A stretch of DNA of 64,000 bases, from assembly GCA_964601205.1 (NCBI GenBank), contig CAZRML010000005.1, positions 1-64,000 of the forward strand, written 5' to 3'. The number at the start of each line of letters is the position of its first letter. The stretch's first letter is position 1. Below are positions 54,646 to 63,741 of this stretch, in pieces. The notes below the pieces were generated by a model. The model saw only the letters and a program-made list of their open reading frames with translations, ran no database searches and was not told where the DNA came from. Made by a program: the position numbers and the translations under genes. This stretch comes from JAQVEM01 sp964601205 (GTDB lineage: Bacteria; Actinomycetota; Humimicrobiia; Humimicrobiales; Humimicrobiaceae).

Positions 54646-55439
54646 TGAAGATACTAAATGGAGAAATAATTTCTAATGAGAGATATGGTGATAATCTGAA
54701 CAGAATAGGGGTTTTTTCACCTTATATATGCAATGAAGCCCGGCCGGGACAATTTGTCAATATAAAATGCTCGCCGGAGGGGACCATGGACCCTTTTTTA
54801 AGGCGCCCGTTTAGTATTTTTGACGTTGAAAAAAATTTTAATGTTTTCTCTATTTTATTTTTTGTCAGGGGAAAGGGAACAAAATATCTATCAAACCTGG
54901 AAAAGGGTGATAATCTTGATTTTGTTGGTCCACTCGGGAATGGTGTGGATTTAAACATGGCCGGGAAATCTATTCTCTTAATAGGAGGGGGTATTGGTAT
55001 AGCCCCCCTGCATTTTATAGCAACAGAAGCTAAAAAGTTAAAAAAAGAGGTTTTTTTTGTAGCAGGATTCAAGGATAAAAGTTATATCAGGTGGGAAAGA
55101 GACCTGATTGAACTAAACATAAATTACGCTTTTCTTACTGAAGATGGTTCCTGGGGGGAGAAAGGTCTGGTTTCAGATTATATACGGGAAAATATTGAGG
55201 TGTTTAAGGATTATGATATATACTGCTGTGGGCCGGTAAACATGTTAAAAAAGATGCAGAATATTTATGAAAAAACAGATAACAGATTGACTGCACTACT
55301 GGAAGAGATGATGGCATGTGGGGTAGGGGTCTGTAATGGATGTGTGGTGAAAATTAAAAAAGGGAAGAGAGGATTTTCCTATAATAAAGTATGCAAGGAT
55401 GGCCCTGCATTTGATTTAAGGGAGGTAATATTTGACTGA
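54645..55439 (+). CDS. pyrK: Dihydroorotate dehydrogenase B electron transfer subunit
   Basis: The 264-residue FAD/2Fe-2S protein passes electrons from dihydroorotate oxidation by PyrD to NAD+. The flavin part has FLRRPFSIFDV (about residue 46) and a GGGIGIAPLHFIA nucleotide motif (about 110). The cluster cysteines are in the C-terminal ACGVGVCNGCVVK motif plus a later VCKDGP. TTG at 54642 and ATG at 54645 are possible; AGGAG (54635-54639) favours ATG. It overlaps carB and pyrD. Confidence 0.94.
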   Translation: MKILNGEIISNERYGDNLNRIGVFSPYICNEARPGQFVNIKCSPEGTMDPFLRRPFSIFDVEKNFNVFSILFFVRGKGTKYLSNLEKGDNLDFVGPLGNGVDLNMAGKSILLIGGGIGIAPLHFIATEAKKLKKEVFFVAGFKDKSYIRWERDLIELNINYAFLTEDGSWGEKGLVSDYIRENIEVFKDYDIYCCGPVNMLKKMQNIYEKTDNRLTALLEEMMACGVGVCNGCVVKIKKGKRGFSYNKVCKDGPAFDLREVIFD

Positions 55440-56397
55440 GGAAAGCAGGCTTTTTTCTTATATTGAAGATAATGCCGGTGATGGCCCGAAGCTTGCGGTA
55501 GAACTCGGAGATATAAGGTTAAATAATCCTGTAGTTATGTGCTCCGGTACTTTTGGCTATGGCGAGGAGTATCATAATTTTTACGATACTTCTTTACTGG
55601 GGGGAGTGACCACAAAGAGTTATTCACTAAAACCCAGAGACGGTAATCCTCCACCAAGAATTTGTGAAACAATGGGAGGAATGTTAAATTCCATTGGACT
55701 CCAGAATGATGGCATAGACAAATTTATAAAAAATCACCTCCCGGGGGCTGAAAAGCTGGGATTAAAAATCATTTTAAGTATATTCGGCCAGGATCTTGAA
55801 GAGTTTAATATGCTGGCTTATAAAATCTCGGACATAAAGAAAAAAATTATAGCGGTGGAGCTTAATCTTTCCTGTCCCAATGTTGAAAGGGGAGGCATGG
55901 CTTTTAGTACCAGACCTTCGGAAGTAAAGAAAATAGTAAAATCAGTGGTGCAAATTTTAAAATTTCCAGTAATAGCAAAATTGAGCCCCAATCAGCATAA
56001 TTTAATTGAGGCTGCGAAAGCTGCAGAGAAAGGTGGGGCCGAAGCAGTATCAATTATAAATACTCTGGTGGGCATGGCCATAGATATTGAGACATTTAAA
56101 CCGAAATTGGCCAGTGTTACGGGAGGACTTTCAGGGCCGGCGATAAAACCAGTTGCTCTTGCCAGCGTGTACTCTCTGTCACGCGAAAAAATTCTTCCCG
56201 TTATCGGAATGGGAGGTATTTTCAGCACAGAAGATGCACTGGAGTTTCTGGTAGCAGGCGCGAGTGCAATTGGTATTGGAACGGCGAACTTTGTTCAGTA
56301 TGATATAGGCAGCAGGATACTGGACGGATTAATAGATTATCTTAAAAACAAGAAAATACATGATATCAATGAAATAATAGGAAAGCTCAAAATATGA
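55432..56397 (+). CDS. pyrD: Dihydroorotate dehydrogenase catalytic subunit (class 1B)
   Basis: The 321-residue TIM-barrel flavoprotein oxidises dihydroorotate to orotate. It has NPVVMCSGTFGYGEEY at the start, GVTTKSYSLKPRDGNPPPR (about residue 59), the active loop ELNLSCPNVERGG with the class 1B Cys, and VIGMGGIFSTEDALEFLVAGASA. The neighbouring PyrK confirms the NAD-linked form, suited to anaerobes. TTG at 55432, with GGGAGG at 55420-55425, overlaps pyrK by 8 bases. Confidence 0.96.
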   Translation: MTEESRLFSYIEDNAGDGPKLAVELGDIRLNNPVVMCSGTFGYGEEYHNFYDTSLLGGVTTKSYSLKPRDGNPPPRICETMGGMLNSIGLQNDGIDKFIKNHLPGAEKLGLKIILSIFGQDLEEFNMLAYKISDIKKKIIAVELNLSCPNVERGGMAFSTRPSEVKKIVKSVVQILKFPVIAKLSPNQHNLIEAAKAAEKGGAEAVSIINTLVGMAIDIETFKPKLASVTGGLSGPAIKPVALASVYSLSREKILPVIGMGGIFSTEDALEFLVAGASAIGIGTANFVQYDIGSRILDGLIDYLKNKKIHDINEIIGKLKI

Positions 56398-57134
56398 GAG
56401 ATAAAAAATTATTATTAAAGGATAGGTTGATTATAAGTATTGACAGCAGTAGCAGGAAAGAAGTTATAAAACTGTGTAAGAATATATCCGGTAAAGTATC
56501 CACTGTAAAAATAGGGCTCCAGTTAATATACAGTCTGGGCACAGGCATTATCGGCACTGTAAAAAGTTTTGGCTACCGTGTAATGCTTGATGCAAAGCTT
56601 ATGGATATCCCCAATACTGTAAGTGCTGCAGCGGCGGCCATAGTAAATCTTGATGTAAGCGCTGTTACAGTCCACGCTCTCGGCGGAAGGCAGATGCTTG
56701 CAAGAACAAGAAAGGCCGTTGAAGAACAGGCAAAATTAAAGAATAAATTAAAGCCGGTTCTTTTTGGAGTAACAATACTTACAAGCCTTGATGATAGCGA
56801 TATTAAAAACCTGGGATTCAGGGATAATTTTTTAAGCTCGGTTTTAAATTTATCAGAGATTGCTGTTGGGTCGGGTATGGATGGGGTAATATGCTCCCCC
56901 AATGAAGTAGAAATGGTAAGAAGAAAAATAGGCAGTGGGTTTTATATAGCCACTCCCGGCGTAAGGCTTCCCGGGGATTCAGCAGATGATCAGAAGAGAA
57001 TAAATACACCGGGAGAAGCACTATCAAGAGGAGCAGACTTTATAATTGCGGGTCGCTCTATTACAACTAAAAAGAATGTACCGGAAACAATAGATAGGTT
57101 TTTAGTAGAGATAGAAAGGGGCATACATTTATGA
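56394..57134 (+). CDS. pyrF: Orotidine 5'-phosphate decarboxylase
   Basis: The 246-residue enzyme forms UMP from OMP. It has ISIDSSSRKEVIKLCK at the N-terminus, the catalytic VMLDAKLMDIPNTV (D-x-K-x-x-D-I-x-x-T; about residue 63-75) and IATPGVRLPGDSADDQKR near 190. It ends with GADFIIAGRSITT, the phosphate-binding loop. The start overlaps pyrD and the stop overlaps pyrE, so the whole cluster is tightly coupled. Confidence 0.95.
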   Translation: MRDKKLLLKDRLIISIDSSSRKEVIKLCKNISGKVSTVKIGLQLIYSLGTGIIGTVKSFGYRVMLDAKLMDIPNTVSAAAAAIVNLDVSAVTVHALGGRQMLARTRKAVEEQAKLKNKLKPVLFGVTILTSLDDSDIKNLGFRDNFLSSVLNLSEIAVGSGMDGVICSPNEVEMVRRKIGSGFYIATPGVRLPGDSADDQKRINTPGEALSRGADFIIAGRSITTKKNVPETIDRFLVEIERGIHL

Positions 57135-57736
57135 TTAAAGTGATAAGCCAGGTTGAGGGAATTGATGTATTTAAAATATTAAAGGAAACAGGTTCCATAA
57201 TGAAAGGTCATTTTAAATTAACCTCGGGTTATCACAGTGATTACTACTTACAGTGTGCCCGGCTTCTGCAGTATCCTTACATTACTTTTAAACTCGCCGG
57301 TAAGGCTCTGGAAATAATAGAAGGAGAAATTGATATAAAAAAGGTAAATACCATAATATCACCGGCAATTGGCGGGATACTATGGGGTTATATGCTTTCA
57401 TATGTAGCAGGGCTAAGGATGATTTTTACAGAAAGAAAAGATTCAAATATGGAACTGAGGAGAGGTTTTGGAATAAGGGAGGGGGAGAGTGTTATAATTG
57501 CTGAAGATGTAATTACCACCGGCGGTTCTGTGAAAGAGGTAATAGATATATGCGAGGAATATGGTGCCACGGTAAAAGCGGTAATAAGTATAGTAGACCG
57601 TTCGGAAAAATTGAGATTTAAGTGTCCATACTATTATTTAATTAAGTTAGATATTGATAAGTACGAACCTTCAGATTGCAGACTGTGTAAGGAAAAATAT
57701 CCACTGGAGTACCCCGGTAGCAAAAAAAATATTTAA
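57131..57736 (+). CDS. pyrE: Orotate phosphoribosyltransferase
   Basis: The 201-residue type I phosphoribosyltransferase makes OMP from orotate and PRPP. It has GHFKLTSGYHSDYYLQCARLLQYP near residue 26, the ISPAIGGILWGY loop, FTERKDSNMELRRGF and the PRPP motif VIIAEDVITTGGSVKEVI (about 122-139). Its start overlaps pyrF. It is the last pyr gene; a gap of 88 bases leads to mIHF, with no clear terminator between them. Confidence 0.95.
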   Translation: MIKVISQVEGIDVFKILKETGSIMKGHFKLTSGYHSDYYLQCARLLQYPYITFKLAGKALEIIEGEIDIKKVNTIISPAIGGILWGYMLSYVAGLRMIFTERKDSNMELRRGFGIREGESVIIAEDVITTGGSVKEVIDICEEYGATVKAVISIVDRSEKLRFKCPYYYLIKLDIDKYEPSDCRLCKEKYPLEYPGSKKNI

Positions 57737-57824
57737 TTGGATTGGTTGGTAAAAAAAGTTGATATTAAATATATATATTTGTATACTCTAATGTATCTAA
57801 TTTTTTTATTTCAAAGGGAGCTGC

Positions 57825-58145
57825 ATGTCTTTAAATAATTTAAGCGAAGGTGATAGAAAAAAGGGGCTGGAAAAAGCAAGGTTGATAAGGAAAAAAAGAG
57901 CCGAGATAAAAGATATGCTTAAAGAAGGGAAAACAGATATAAAAGTGCTTTTCAAAGACAGGGAACTCTTTGAAAAATATATAAGCAATATGAAAGTCCT
58001 GGATTTAGTGGGCGCTCTACCGGGTAATGGAAGGGTAAATGCTTTAAAGATCTTAAAGAGCTTAAAAATAAGCCCTAATAAAACAGTTGGGGGCCTGGGC
58101 AAAAATCAAAAGTGTAATTTTTATCAGTTTTTCAAAATTAATTAA
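57825..58145 (+). CDS. mihF: Integration host factor of the actinobacterial type (mIHF)
   Basis: The 106-residue basic protein matches mIHF, a nucleoid protein of Actinomycetota unrelated to HU/IHF. A Lys/Arg-rich N-terminal helix (about 10-40, KARLIRKKRAEIKDMLKEG) is followed by a helix-two-turn-helix DNA-binding region with KVLDLVGALPGNGRVNALKILKSLKI (about 58-83) and a final VGGLGKNQK. The conserved LPGxGxxxA motif and gene order (before gmk-rpoZ) agree. It starts at ATG 57825 after AAAGGGAG. Confidence 0.92.
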   Translation: MSLNNLSEGDRKKGLEKARLIRKKRAEIKDMLKEGKTDIKVLFKDRELFEKYISNMKVLDLVGALPGNGRVNALKILKSLKISPNKTVGGLGKNQKCNFYQFFKIN

Positions 58146-58168
58146 ACCGGGACATCTTAAATACTTCT

Positions 58169-58738
58169 ATGGCAAGCAGAGGAAAATTATTTATTATTTC
58201 CGGACCTTCCGGTTCAGGTAAGAGCAGCCTGGTAAATGATATTGTAAAGAAATCAGATGATTTTATTAGATCAATTTCTGTTACTACAAGGCCCAGGAGG
58301 GCCGATGAAAAATATGGGGAACACTATCATTTTGTAACCAGGGATGAATTTTATGAACTTGTGGAAAAAGATATGTTATTGGAATGGGCATCTTATGGAG
58401 GATGTTTGTACGGGACCCCTAAAAAATTCGTAACCGAGAAACTGGAAGAGGGCAAGAATGTTATACTTGTCATTGAGGTCCATGGTGCGATGCAGGTTGT
58501 TGAGAAATTAAAAGATGTTTATCTTATTTTTATTACAGCTTCTTCATTTAATGAGCTAGAAAGACGAATCAAGAAAAGAGGAGCTGAGAATCCGGAGGAA
58601 TTAAACAAAAGGCTGGAAATTGCCAGGGAAGAAATTAAGTATGAGAAATATTACGATTGCATAATTGTGAATAGCAATTATAATGAAGCTTTGATTAATT
58701 TAAAAAAAGTGTTGGATACTCGCAAACGGGAGGATTAA
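58169..58738 (+). CDS. gmk: Guanylate kinase
   Basis: The 189-residue enzyme converts GMP to GDP. It has the P-loop SGPSGSGKSSLVND (about residues 10-23), the GMP-binding SVTTRPRRADEKYGEHYHFVTRDEF, and EWASYGGCLYGTP (about residue 70-82). The lid and C-terminal helices follow (RIKKRGAENPEELNKRL). It lies between mIHF and rpoZ, a common order in Actinomycetota. Confidence 0.97.
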   Translation: MASRGKLFIISGPSGSGKSSLVNDIVKKSDDFIRSISVTTRPRRADEKYGEHYHFVTRDEFYELVEKDMLLEWASYGGCLYGTPKKFVTEKLEEGKNVILVIEVHGAMQVVEKLKDVYLIFITASSFNELERRIKKRGAENPEELNKRLEIAREEIKYEKYYDCIIVNSNYNEALINLKKVLDTRKRED

Positions 58739-58745
58739 ATAAAGA

Positions 58746-58985
58746 ATGAAAATACAGTATCTTGATGAATATATAAAGAGCGTGGGCAGCAAATATAAAT
58801 TATGTATAGCAGTAGCCAAAAGAGCAAGAGAACTTGGTGAATATTTATCAGCACAGAAGAATATGGAAAGAATCAGCGTGATAAAGCCGCTGGTTGATAT
58901 TGAATCACATGACCCGCTGGAGATTGCTTTTAATGAAATAAAAGAAGAGAAAGTAACTTTTAATAAGAAAAAGGAAAATACGTAA
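58746..58985 (+). CDS. rpoZ: DNA-directed RNA polymerase omega subunit
   Basis: The 79-residue omega subunit stabilises the beta' subunit of RNA polymerase. The family core KYKLCIAVAKRARELGEY (about residues 17-34) and the following KPLVDIESHDPLEIAFNEI segment are clear. It starts 8 bases after gmk. Its end is separated by 2 bases from coaBC. Confidence 0.93.
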   Translation: MKIQYLDEYIKSVGSKYKLCIAVAKRARELGEYLSAQKNMERISVIKPLVDIESHDPLEIAFNEIKEEKVTFNKKKENT

Positions 58986-58987
58986 AT

Positions 58988-60208
58988 TTGGCTTCTGATA
59001 AATCAATTTTTTTCAATAAAAAGATAATCCTCGGAATAACTGCATCTATTGCTGCATATAAATCAGCTTCAATTTGCAGTAGATTGGCCGGTAAGGGTGC
59101 AAGCGTGATTCCGGTAATGACCACGAATGCTCTTAATTTTATATCTCCCATTACATTCAGCTCAATTTCCGGAAATAAAACAATTGTGGACCAGTTTGCG
59201 AATCAAAATAGAATCGGCCATATATATATTTCACATAGTGCGGATGTTTTTTTAATTGCCCCGGCTTCGGCTGATGTAATATCAAAACTCTCTTATGGTG
59301 TCGGGGATAATTTTCTTACAACGGCGGCAATGGCTGCAAGATGTCCTGTTCTGATAGCGCCTGCAATGAATGAAAGCATGTATCTTGATAATATAATTCA
59401 GGATAATATCCGGAGATTAAAAGAAAGCGGAAAATATTTTTTTGTAGGGCCGAAGAGTGGAAGGCTTGCCTGTGGTGAAACAGGTACGGGAAGGCTTGAA
59501 GATGAAGACGTAATAATTGAAAGACTTAAAGAGCTGCTGGTTTGCAGCAGAGACCTCAGGAGCAGGAAGGTAATAATCACAGCCGGCGGCACCAGGGAGT
59601 TTATTGATGCTGTTAGATACATTTCTAATAAATCAAGTGGAAAAATGGGATATGCTCTGGCCGAGGAAGCTTATTTCAGGGGTGCCCGGGAGGTAGTTCT
59701 TATAAGTGCGGCTAAGAGTATTGCCAGACCCTACGGAGTTAAAGTTGAGAGTGTAGAGAGCACAGAAGATATGAAGAAGTCACTGCTTAAGTATTTTGAA
59801 AATGGTGATATTATAATAATGGCAGCAGCTGTAAGCGACATAGTACCTCTAAAAAAATATAATTTTAAGTTAAAGAAAAAAGATGATATATTATCCAGAA
59901 TAAGCTTTAGGGAAAACGAGGATATTCTTAAATTTTTAGGTAAGAGAAAGAAGAAAAATCAGTACCTGGTTGGTTTTGCTGCGGAGCATGGAAGTGGTGA
60001 TGAAGAAATCCTGGAAAAATTTAAAGACAGGAATGTTGATATGATTATTGTTAATGATATATCTAAAGAAGGCATAGGGATGGAAAGTGATTATAATGAG
60101 GTTAGAATAATAAAATATGGCATTTCTGTAAAGAAGCTTGAGAGGAACAGAAAAAGAATCATTGCCAGAGGAATCTGGGATGAGATTATAAAAAATTTTG
60201 ATAGATGA
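58988..60208 (+). CDS. coaBC: Bifunctional phosphopantothenoylcysteine decarboxylase/phosphopantothenate-cysteine ligase
   Basis: The 406-residue enzyme carries two steps of coenzyme A synthesis. The N-terminal CoaC half (about 1-185) has GITASIAAYKSASICSRL, APASADVISKLSYGVGDN and the PAMNESMY motif (about 122-128) with active-site Asn. The C-terminal CoaB half starts VIITAGGTREFIDAVRYISNKSSGKMG and has a catalytic AAAVSDI (about 280) with a nearby Lys. Start is TTG at 58988, directly after rpoZ; no nearer ATG matches the family. Confidence 0.95.
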   Translation: MASDKSIFFNKKIILGITASIAAYKSASICSRLAGKGASVIPVMTTNALNFISPITFSSISGNKTIVDQFANQNRIGHIYISHSADVFLIAPASADVISKLSYGVGDNFLTTAAMAARCPVLIAPAMNESMYLDNIIQDNIRRLKESGKYFFVGPKSGRLACGETGTGRLEDEDVIIERLKELLVCSRDLRSRKVIITAGGTREFIDAVRYISNKSSGKMGYALAEEAYFRGAREVVLISAAKSIARPYGVKVESVESTEDMKKSLLKYFENGDIIIMAAAVSDIVPLKKYNFKLKKKDDILSRISFRENEDILKFLGKRKKKNQYLVGFAAEHGSGDEEILEKFKDRNVDMIIVNDISKEGIGMESDYNEVRIIKYGISVKKLERNRKRIIARGIWDEIIKNFDR

Positions 60209-60239
60209 GAAAAAGAGGCAAAAATAAATAGGAGGAATA

Positions 60240-61445
60240 ATGGTAAAGAAGAATAATTTCCTGTTTACTTCGGAATCAGTTACCGAAGGACATCCAGATA
60301 AAATGGCCGACCAGATTTCCGATGCAATTCTTGATGCTATGATAGCCGATGATCCCGGATGCAGGACTGCTGTTGAAACTTTGCTCAAGACAGGAATAGT
60401 ATTTGTGGCAGGGGAAGTTACTACTTCAACTTATGTAGAAATACCTGATATTGTAAGGGAAGTGGTAAGGGACATAGGGTACACCAGAGCAAAATATGGA
60501 TTCGATTGCGATACCTGTGGAGTTATTTGCTCTATTGGAAAACAATCGTCTAATATATCCCAGGGTATCAACAATGCCTATGAAGCCAGATTTGGAAATG
60601 GCTACGAGGATGAGTTTGATTCCCAGGGTGCCGGTGACCAGGGAATGATGTTTGGCTATGCCTGTAATGAAACAGAAGAATTAATGCCTCTGCCAATCCA
60701 GCTTGCTCATAAACTGGCACATCGTTTATCTGAAGTGAGAAAAGCCGGGATTCTACCGTACCTCAGGCCTGACGGTAAATCGCAGGTAACTGTAAGGTAC
60801 GAGAATGACAGGCCGGTTTCAGTTGAAACAATTGTTATTGCAGCGCAGCATGCGCCGCATATAGATATAGAATCCCAGATAAAGCCTGATATGAAAGAGT
60901 TCGTAATAAAACCAATTATTCCCGCTGAATATCTGAGTAAGAATTTGAAATTATTTGTTAATCCTACCGGAGAGTTTACTATCGGTGGACCGATGGGTGA
61001 TACCGGGCTCACAGGAAGGAAAATAATCGCAGATACTTACGGGGGGATGGCAAGACATGGAGGTGGGTGCTTCTCGGGGAAAGACCCTTCCAAGGTTGAT
61101 AGGTCCGCTGCTTATGCGGCAAGATATGTAGCAAAAAATCTGGTGGCCAGTGGGGCAGCTGACAGGCTTGAGTTAGAAATAGCCTATGCTATAGGTGTAT
61201 CGCACCCGGTATCGGTTATGGTGGATACATTTGGTACCGAAAAGGTAGATATTAAAAAAATTGAGAAAGCAGTAAAAGAGATATTTGACTTAAGACCGGC
61301 AGCAATTATAAAAAATCTTAATCTGTTAAAGCCGATTTACAGGAAGACTGCGGCTTACGGACATTTTGGAAGACATGATAGGGATTTTACCTGGGAAAAA
61401 CTGGATAAAGTTGAAGAAATTAAAGGCTTCCTTGGCCTTAAGTAA
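60240..61445 (+). CDS. metK: S-adenosylmethionine synthetase
   Basis: The 401-residue enzyme makes SAM from methionine and ATP. It has LFTSESVTEGHPDKMADQISDAILD at the N-terminus, the hexapeptide-region GAGDQGMMFGYACNET (about residue 125) and the P-loop-like GGGCFSGKDPSKVDRSAAYAARY (about 270). AGGAGG precedes the ATG. Its location between coaBC and priA is characteristic of Actinomycetota. The 32-base gap upstream has no room for a SAM riboswitch. Confidence 0.97.
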   Translation: MVKKNNFLFTSESVTEGHPDKMADQISDAILDAMIADDPGCRTAVETLLKTGIVFVAGEVTTSTYVEIPDIVREVVRDIGYTRAKYGFDCDTCGVICSIGKQSSNISQGINNAYEARFGNGYEDEFDSQGAGDQGMMFGYACNETEELMPLPIQLAHKLAHRLSEVRKAGILPYLRPDGKSQVTVRYENDRPVSVETIVIAAQHAPHIDIESQIKPDMKEFVIKPIIPAEYLSKNLKLFVNPTGEFTIGGPMGDTGLTGRKIIADTYGGMARHGGGCFSGKDPSKVDRSAAYAARYVAKNLVASGAADRLELEIAYAIGVSHPVSVMVDTFGTEKVDIKKIEKAVKEIFDLRPAAIIKNLNLLKPIYRKTAAYGHFGRHDRDFTWEKLDKVEEIKGFLGLK

Positions 61446-61478
61446 TTATTTAGATTTGAATGAATATAAATTATCAAA

Positions 61479-63725
61479 ATGCCTGAAAGATATGCAGAGG
61501 TTTACTTAGATATAAGAGCCCTTAACATCAGTCATCCTTTTGACTATCGCATACCCCACCAATTAACTCCTGATGTCCGCACTGGAATTATTGTGCAGGT
61601 TCCTTTTAATAATAGAATCGAAGCCGGTTATGTGGTCAAAGTAAAAGATAAGTCAGAATTAGAAGATAAAAATATAAAAGATATCACAAAGATATTAAAC
61701 AAGAAACCTGTTTTTGATTCAAGAAAGCTTGAGATAATAAAATGGATAAGCCAGTATTATATCCAGCCTTTCGGGAGTGTCATAAAGTTTTTTATACCTC
61801 CGGGTAAGAAATCTGCCCCTGGTAATGAAATTCAATTTAAATATAAAAATTATGTTTTTTTAAACAGAGATAATTACAAGAGGGCCAAGGATGAAATAAA
61901 CTGGAAAAAGAACTATTCAAAAAAGAGAGTAATTGACTACTTACTTTCCCATAACGGGGTTTTGAGAGAAAAATTAATAAGGGAAACCGGTTCTAACAGT
62001 ACCAGCCTGGCGGCTCTTCTGGAAAAAAATATTATCTCTGTAAAAAAACAGAGACAGAGAAGAGATTTCAAGTATGAATATTATCCATATAAGAACAGGG
62101 ATAAAAAAAAGATAACTTTGAACTATTATCAGAAAGAATCAATTTCAAGCATTGCCGATGCACTGGATAAAAATATTTTTCACAAATTTCTAATTGAGGG
62201 TGTTGCGGGCAGCGGAAAAACTGATATTTATATTAATGTCTGCAAACTGGTGTTAAAAAAGAATAAAAAAGCACTTGTACTGACTCCTGAGATTTCTTTA
62301 ATACCACAGTTATTCTACAGGTTTGAATCGGAGTTTGGCCGGAGAGTAGGAGTATACCATTCCAATATGAGTGAAGCAGAAAGATATGAGAGGTGGCTGG
62401 ATATATGGGAAGATAGATTTGACATAATTATAGGGACCAGGTCCTCACTTTTTACTCCGGTGAATAATCCAGGGGTAATAATAATTGATGAAGAGCATGA
62501 TACCTCTTATAAAGAAGGAACAGGGGTGAGATATAACACCGGGGATGTTTCAATAAAGATGGGGGAATTGTTTAATATTCCGGTTGTGTTTGGCAGTGCT
62601 ACACCCGACATAGTTACAAGATTCAGGTCTGAAAGAGAAAAAGATTTTACCCTGATTAAAATTCCCGTCAGAGCTCAGAACACCAGGCCTCTGGAGATGA
62701 ATATAATTGACTTAAAAAAGATAGACAGGAACAAAGAAGACGTAATTATTACCGGTGAATTATTTAAGTCAATAAAAAGCGAGTTATTAAAAAAAAATAA
62801 GGTAATCATTTTTCTGAACAGGAGAGGGCACAGTAATTTTGTGATATGCAGTAAATGTGGCAATGTTCCAAGGTGTCCCGCCTGCGATCTTCCTTATAAC
62901 TATCATAGCGATACTAAAAAGTTAGTATGCCACCACTGTGGCAGGGAAAGAAGTTATACAGGAAAATGTGATGTTTGCGGGTCGGAAAATATATTTTTAA
63001 AGGGGGTGGGTGTTCAGAGAGTTCAAACAAGGCTCCAGTCAATGTTTAAGGATGCATCTGTACTCAGGATGGATTCCGATGTGACTGTTAAAAAGAAATC
63101 TCATCAGGAGATACTTAAAAAGTTTATTTCTCCCGGGGGTTCCATTCTTATTGGCACTCAGATGGTGGCCAAGGGTCTGGATATTGAAGATGTTACACTT
63201 GTTGGCATTATTAACTGTGACGGCATGCTTGTTCTTCCCGATTATCATATGAATGAAAGAGTTTATCAACTTGTAACCCAGGTAGCAGGGAGAGCGGGGA
63301 GAAGAAAAAATGGGAAGGTAATAATACAAACATATAATCCAGAAAGTAATATAATTAAGAACATACTTAAGAATAATTATGAATTATTCTATGAACAGGA
63401 ATTAAAAAATAGAAAGGAGCTGGGGTATCCTCCATTCTCTAATTTAGTAAATATTATAATATCCGGCAGAGATGAAGCCAGGGTTAAAAAAGATATAAAA
63501 AATCTTTTTATGCAGCTAAGCAAAATAGACGGTAACGGTTGCAGTATTCTGGGGCCGGCTCCTGCGCCTTTTCAAAAGATTAACATGTTTTACAGATGGC
63601 ATATAATGATAAAGGTAAATGATATTTTTAAAATAAACAGGTCAGTTCATGAAATATTGAAAAGATTTAAAAAATTTAGTGAAAATAGGATAATAATTGA
63701 TGTAGATCCGGTATGGATTTTATAA
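61479..63725 (+). CDS. priA: Primosomal replication restart helicase PriA
   Basis: The 748-residue superfamily 2 helicase restarts collapsed forks. An N-terminal 3'-DNA-binding domain begins YLDIRALNISHPFDYRIPH. Walker A is EGVAGSGKTDIY (about residue 243), with DEEH at IIIDEEHDTSYKEG (about 340). The zinc module has paired Cys motifs (CSKCGNVPRCPACDL … CHHCGRE … CDVCGSE; about 457-508). The helicase C-terminal half ends with the QVAGRAGRRKNGKVIIQTYNP motif. All essential motifs are present, so it is probably an active helicase. Confidence 0.96.
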   Translation: MPERYAEVYLDIRALNISHPFDYRIPHQLTPDVRTGIIVQVPFNNRIEAGYVVKVKDKSELEDKNIKDITKILNKKPVFDSRKLEIIKWISQYYIQPFGSVIKFFIPPGKKSAPGNEIQFKYKNYVFLNRDNYKRAKDEINWKKNYSKKRVIDYLLSHNGVLREKLIRETGSNSTSLAALLEKNIISVKKQRQRRDFKYEYYPYKNRDKKKITLNYYQKESISSIADALDKNIFHKFLIEGVAGSGKTDIYINVCKLVLKKNKKALVLTPEISLIPQLFYRFESEFGRRVGVYHSNMSEAERYERWLDIWEDRFDIIIGTRSSLFTPVNNPGVIIIDEEHDTSYKEGTGVRYNTGDVSIKMGELFNIPVVFGSATPDIVTRFRSEREKDFTLIKIPVRAQNTRPLEMNIIDLKKIDRNKEDVIITGELFKSIKSELLKKNKVIIFLNRRGHSNFVICSKCGNVPRCPACDLPYNYHSDTKKLVCHHCGRERSYTGKCDVCGSENIFLKGVGVQRVQTRLQSMFKDASVLRMDSDVTVKKKSHQEILKKFISPGGSILIGTQMVAKGLDIEDVTLVGIINCDGMLVLPDYHMNERVYQLVTQVAGRAGRRKNGKVIIQTYNPESNIIKNILKNNYELFYEQELKNRKELGYPPFSNLVNIIISGRDEARVKKDIKNLFMQLSKIDGNGCSILGPAPAPFQKINMFYRWHIMIKVNDIFKINRSVHEILKRFKKFSENRIIIDVDPVWIL

Positions 63726-63741
63726 ATTTAAAGGAGGTTTT

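Noticed and set aside
60209..60239. SAM riboswitch before metK
   Set aside because: There are only 31 bases between coaBC and metK, too few for any known SAM riboswitch.
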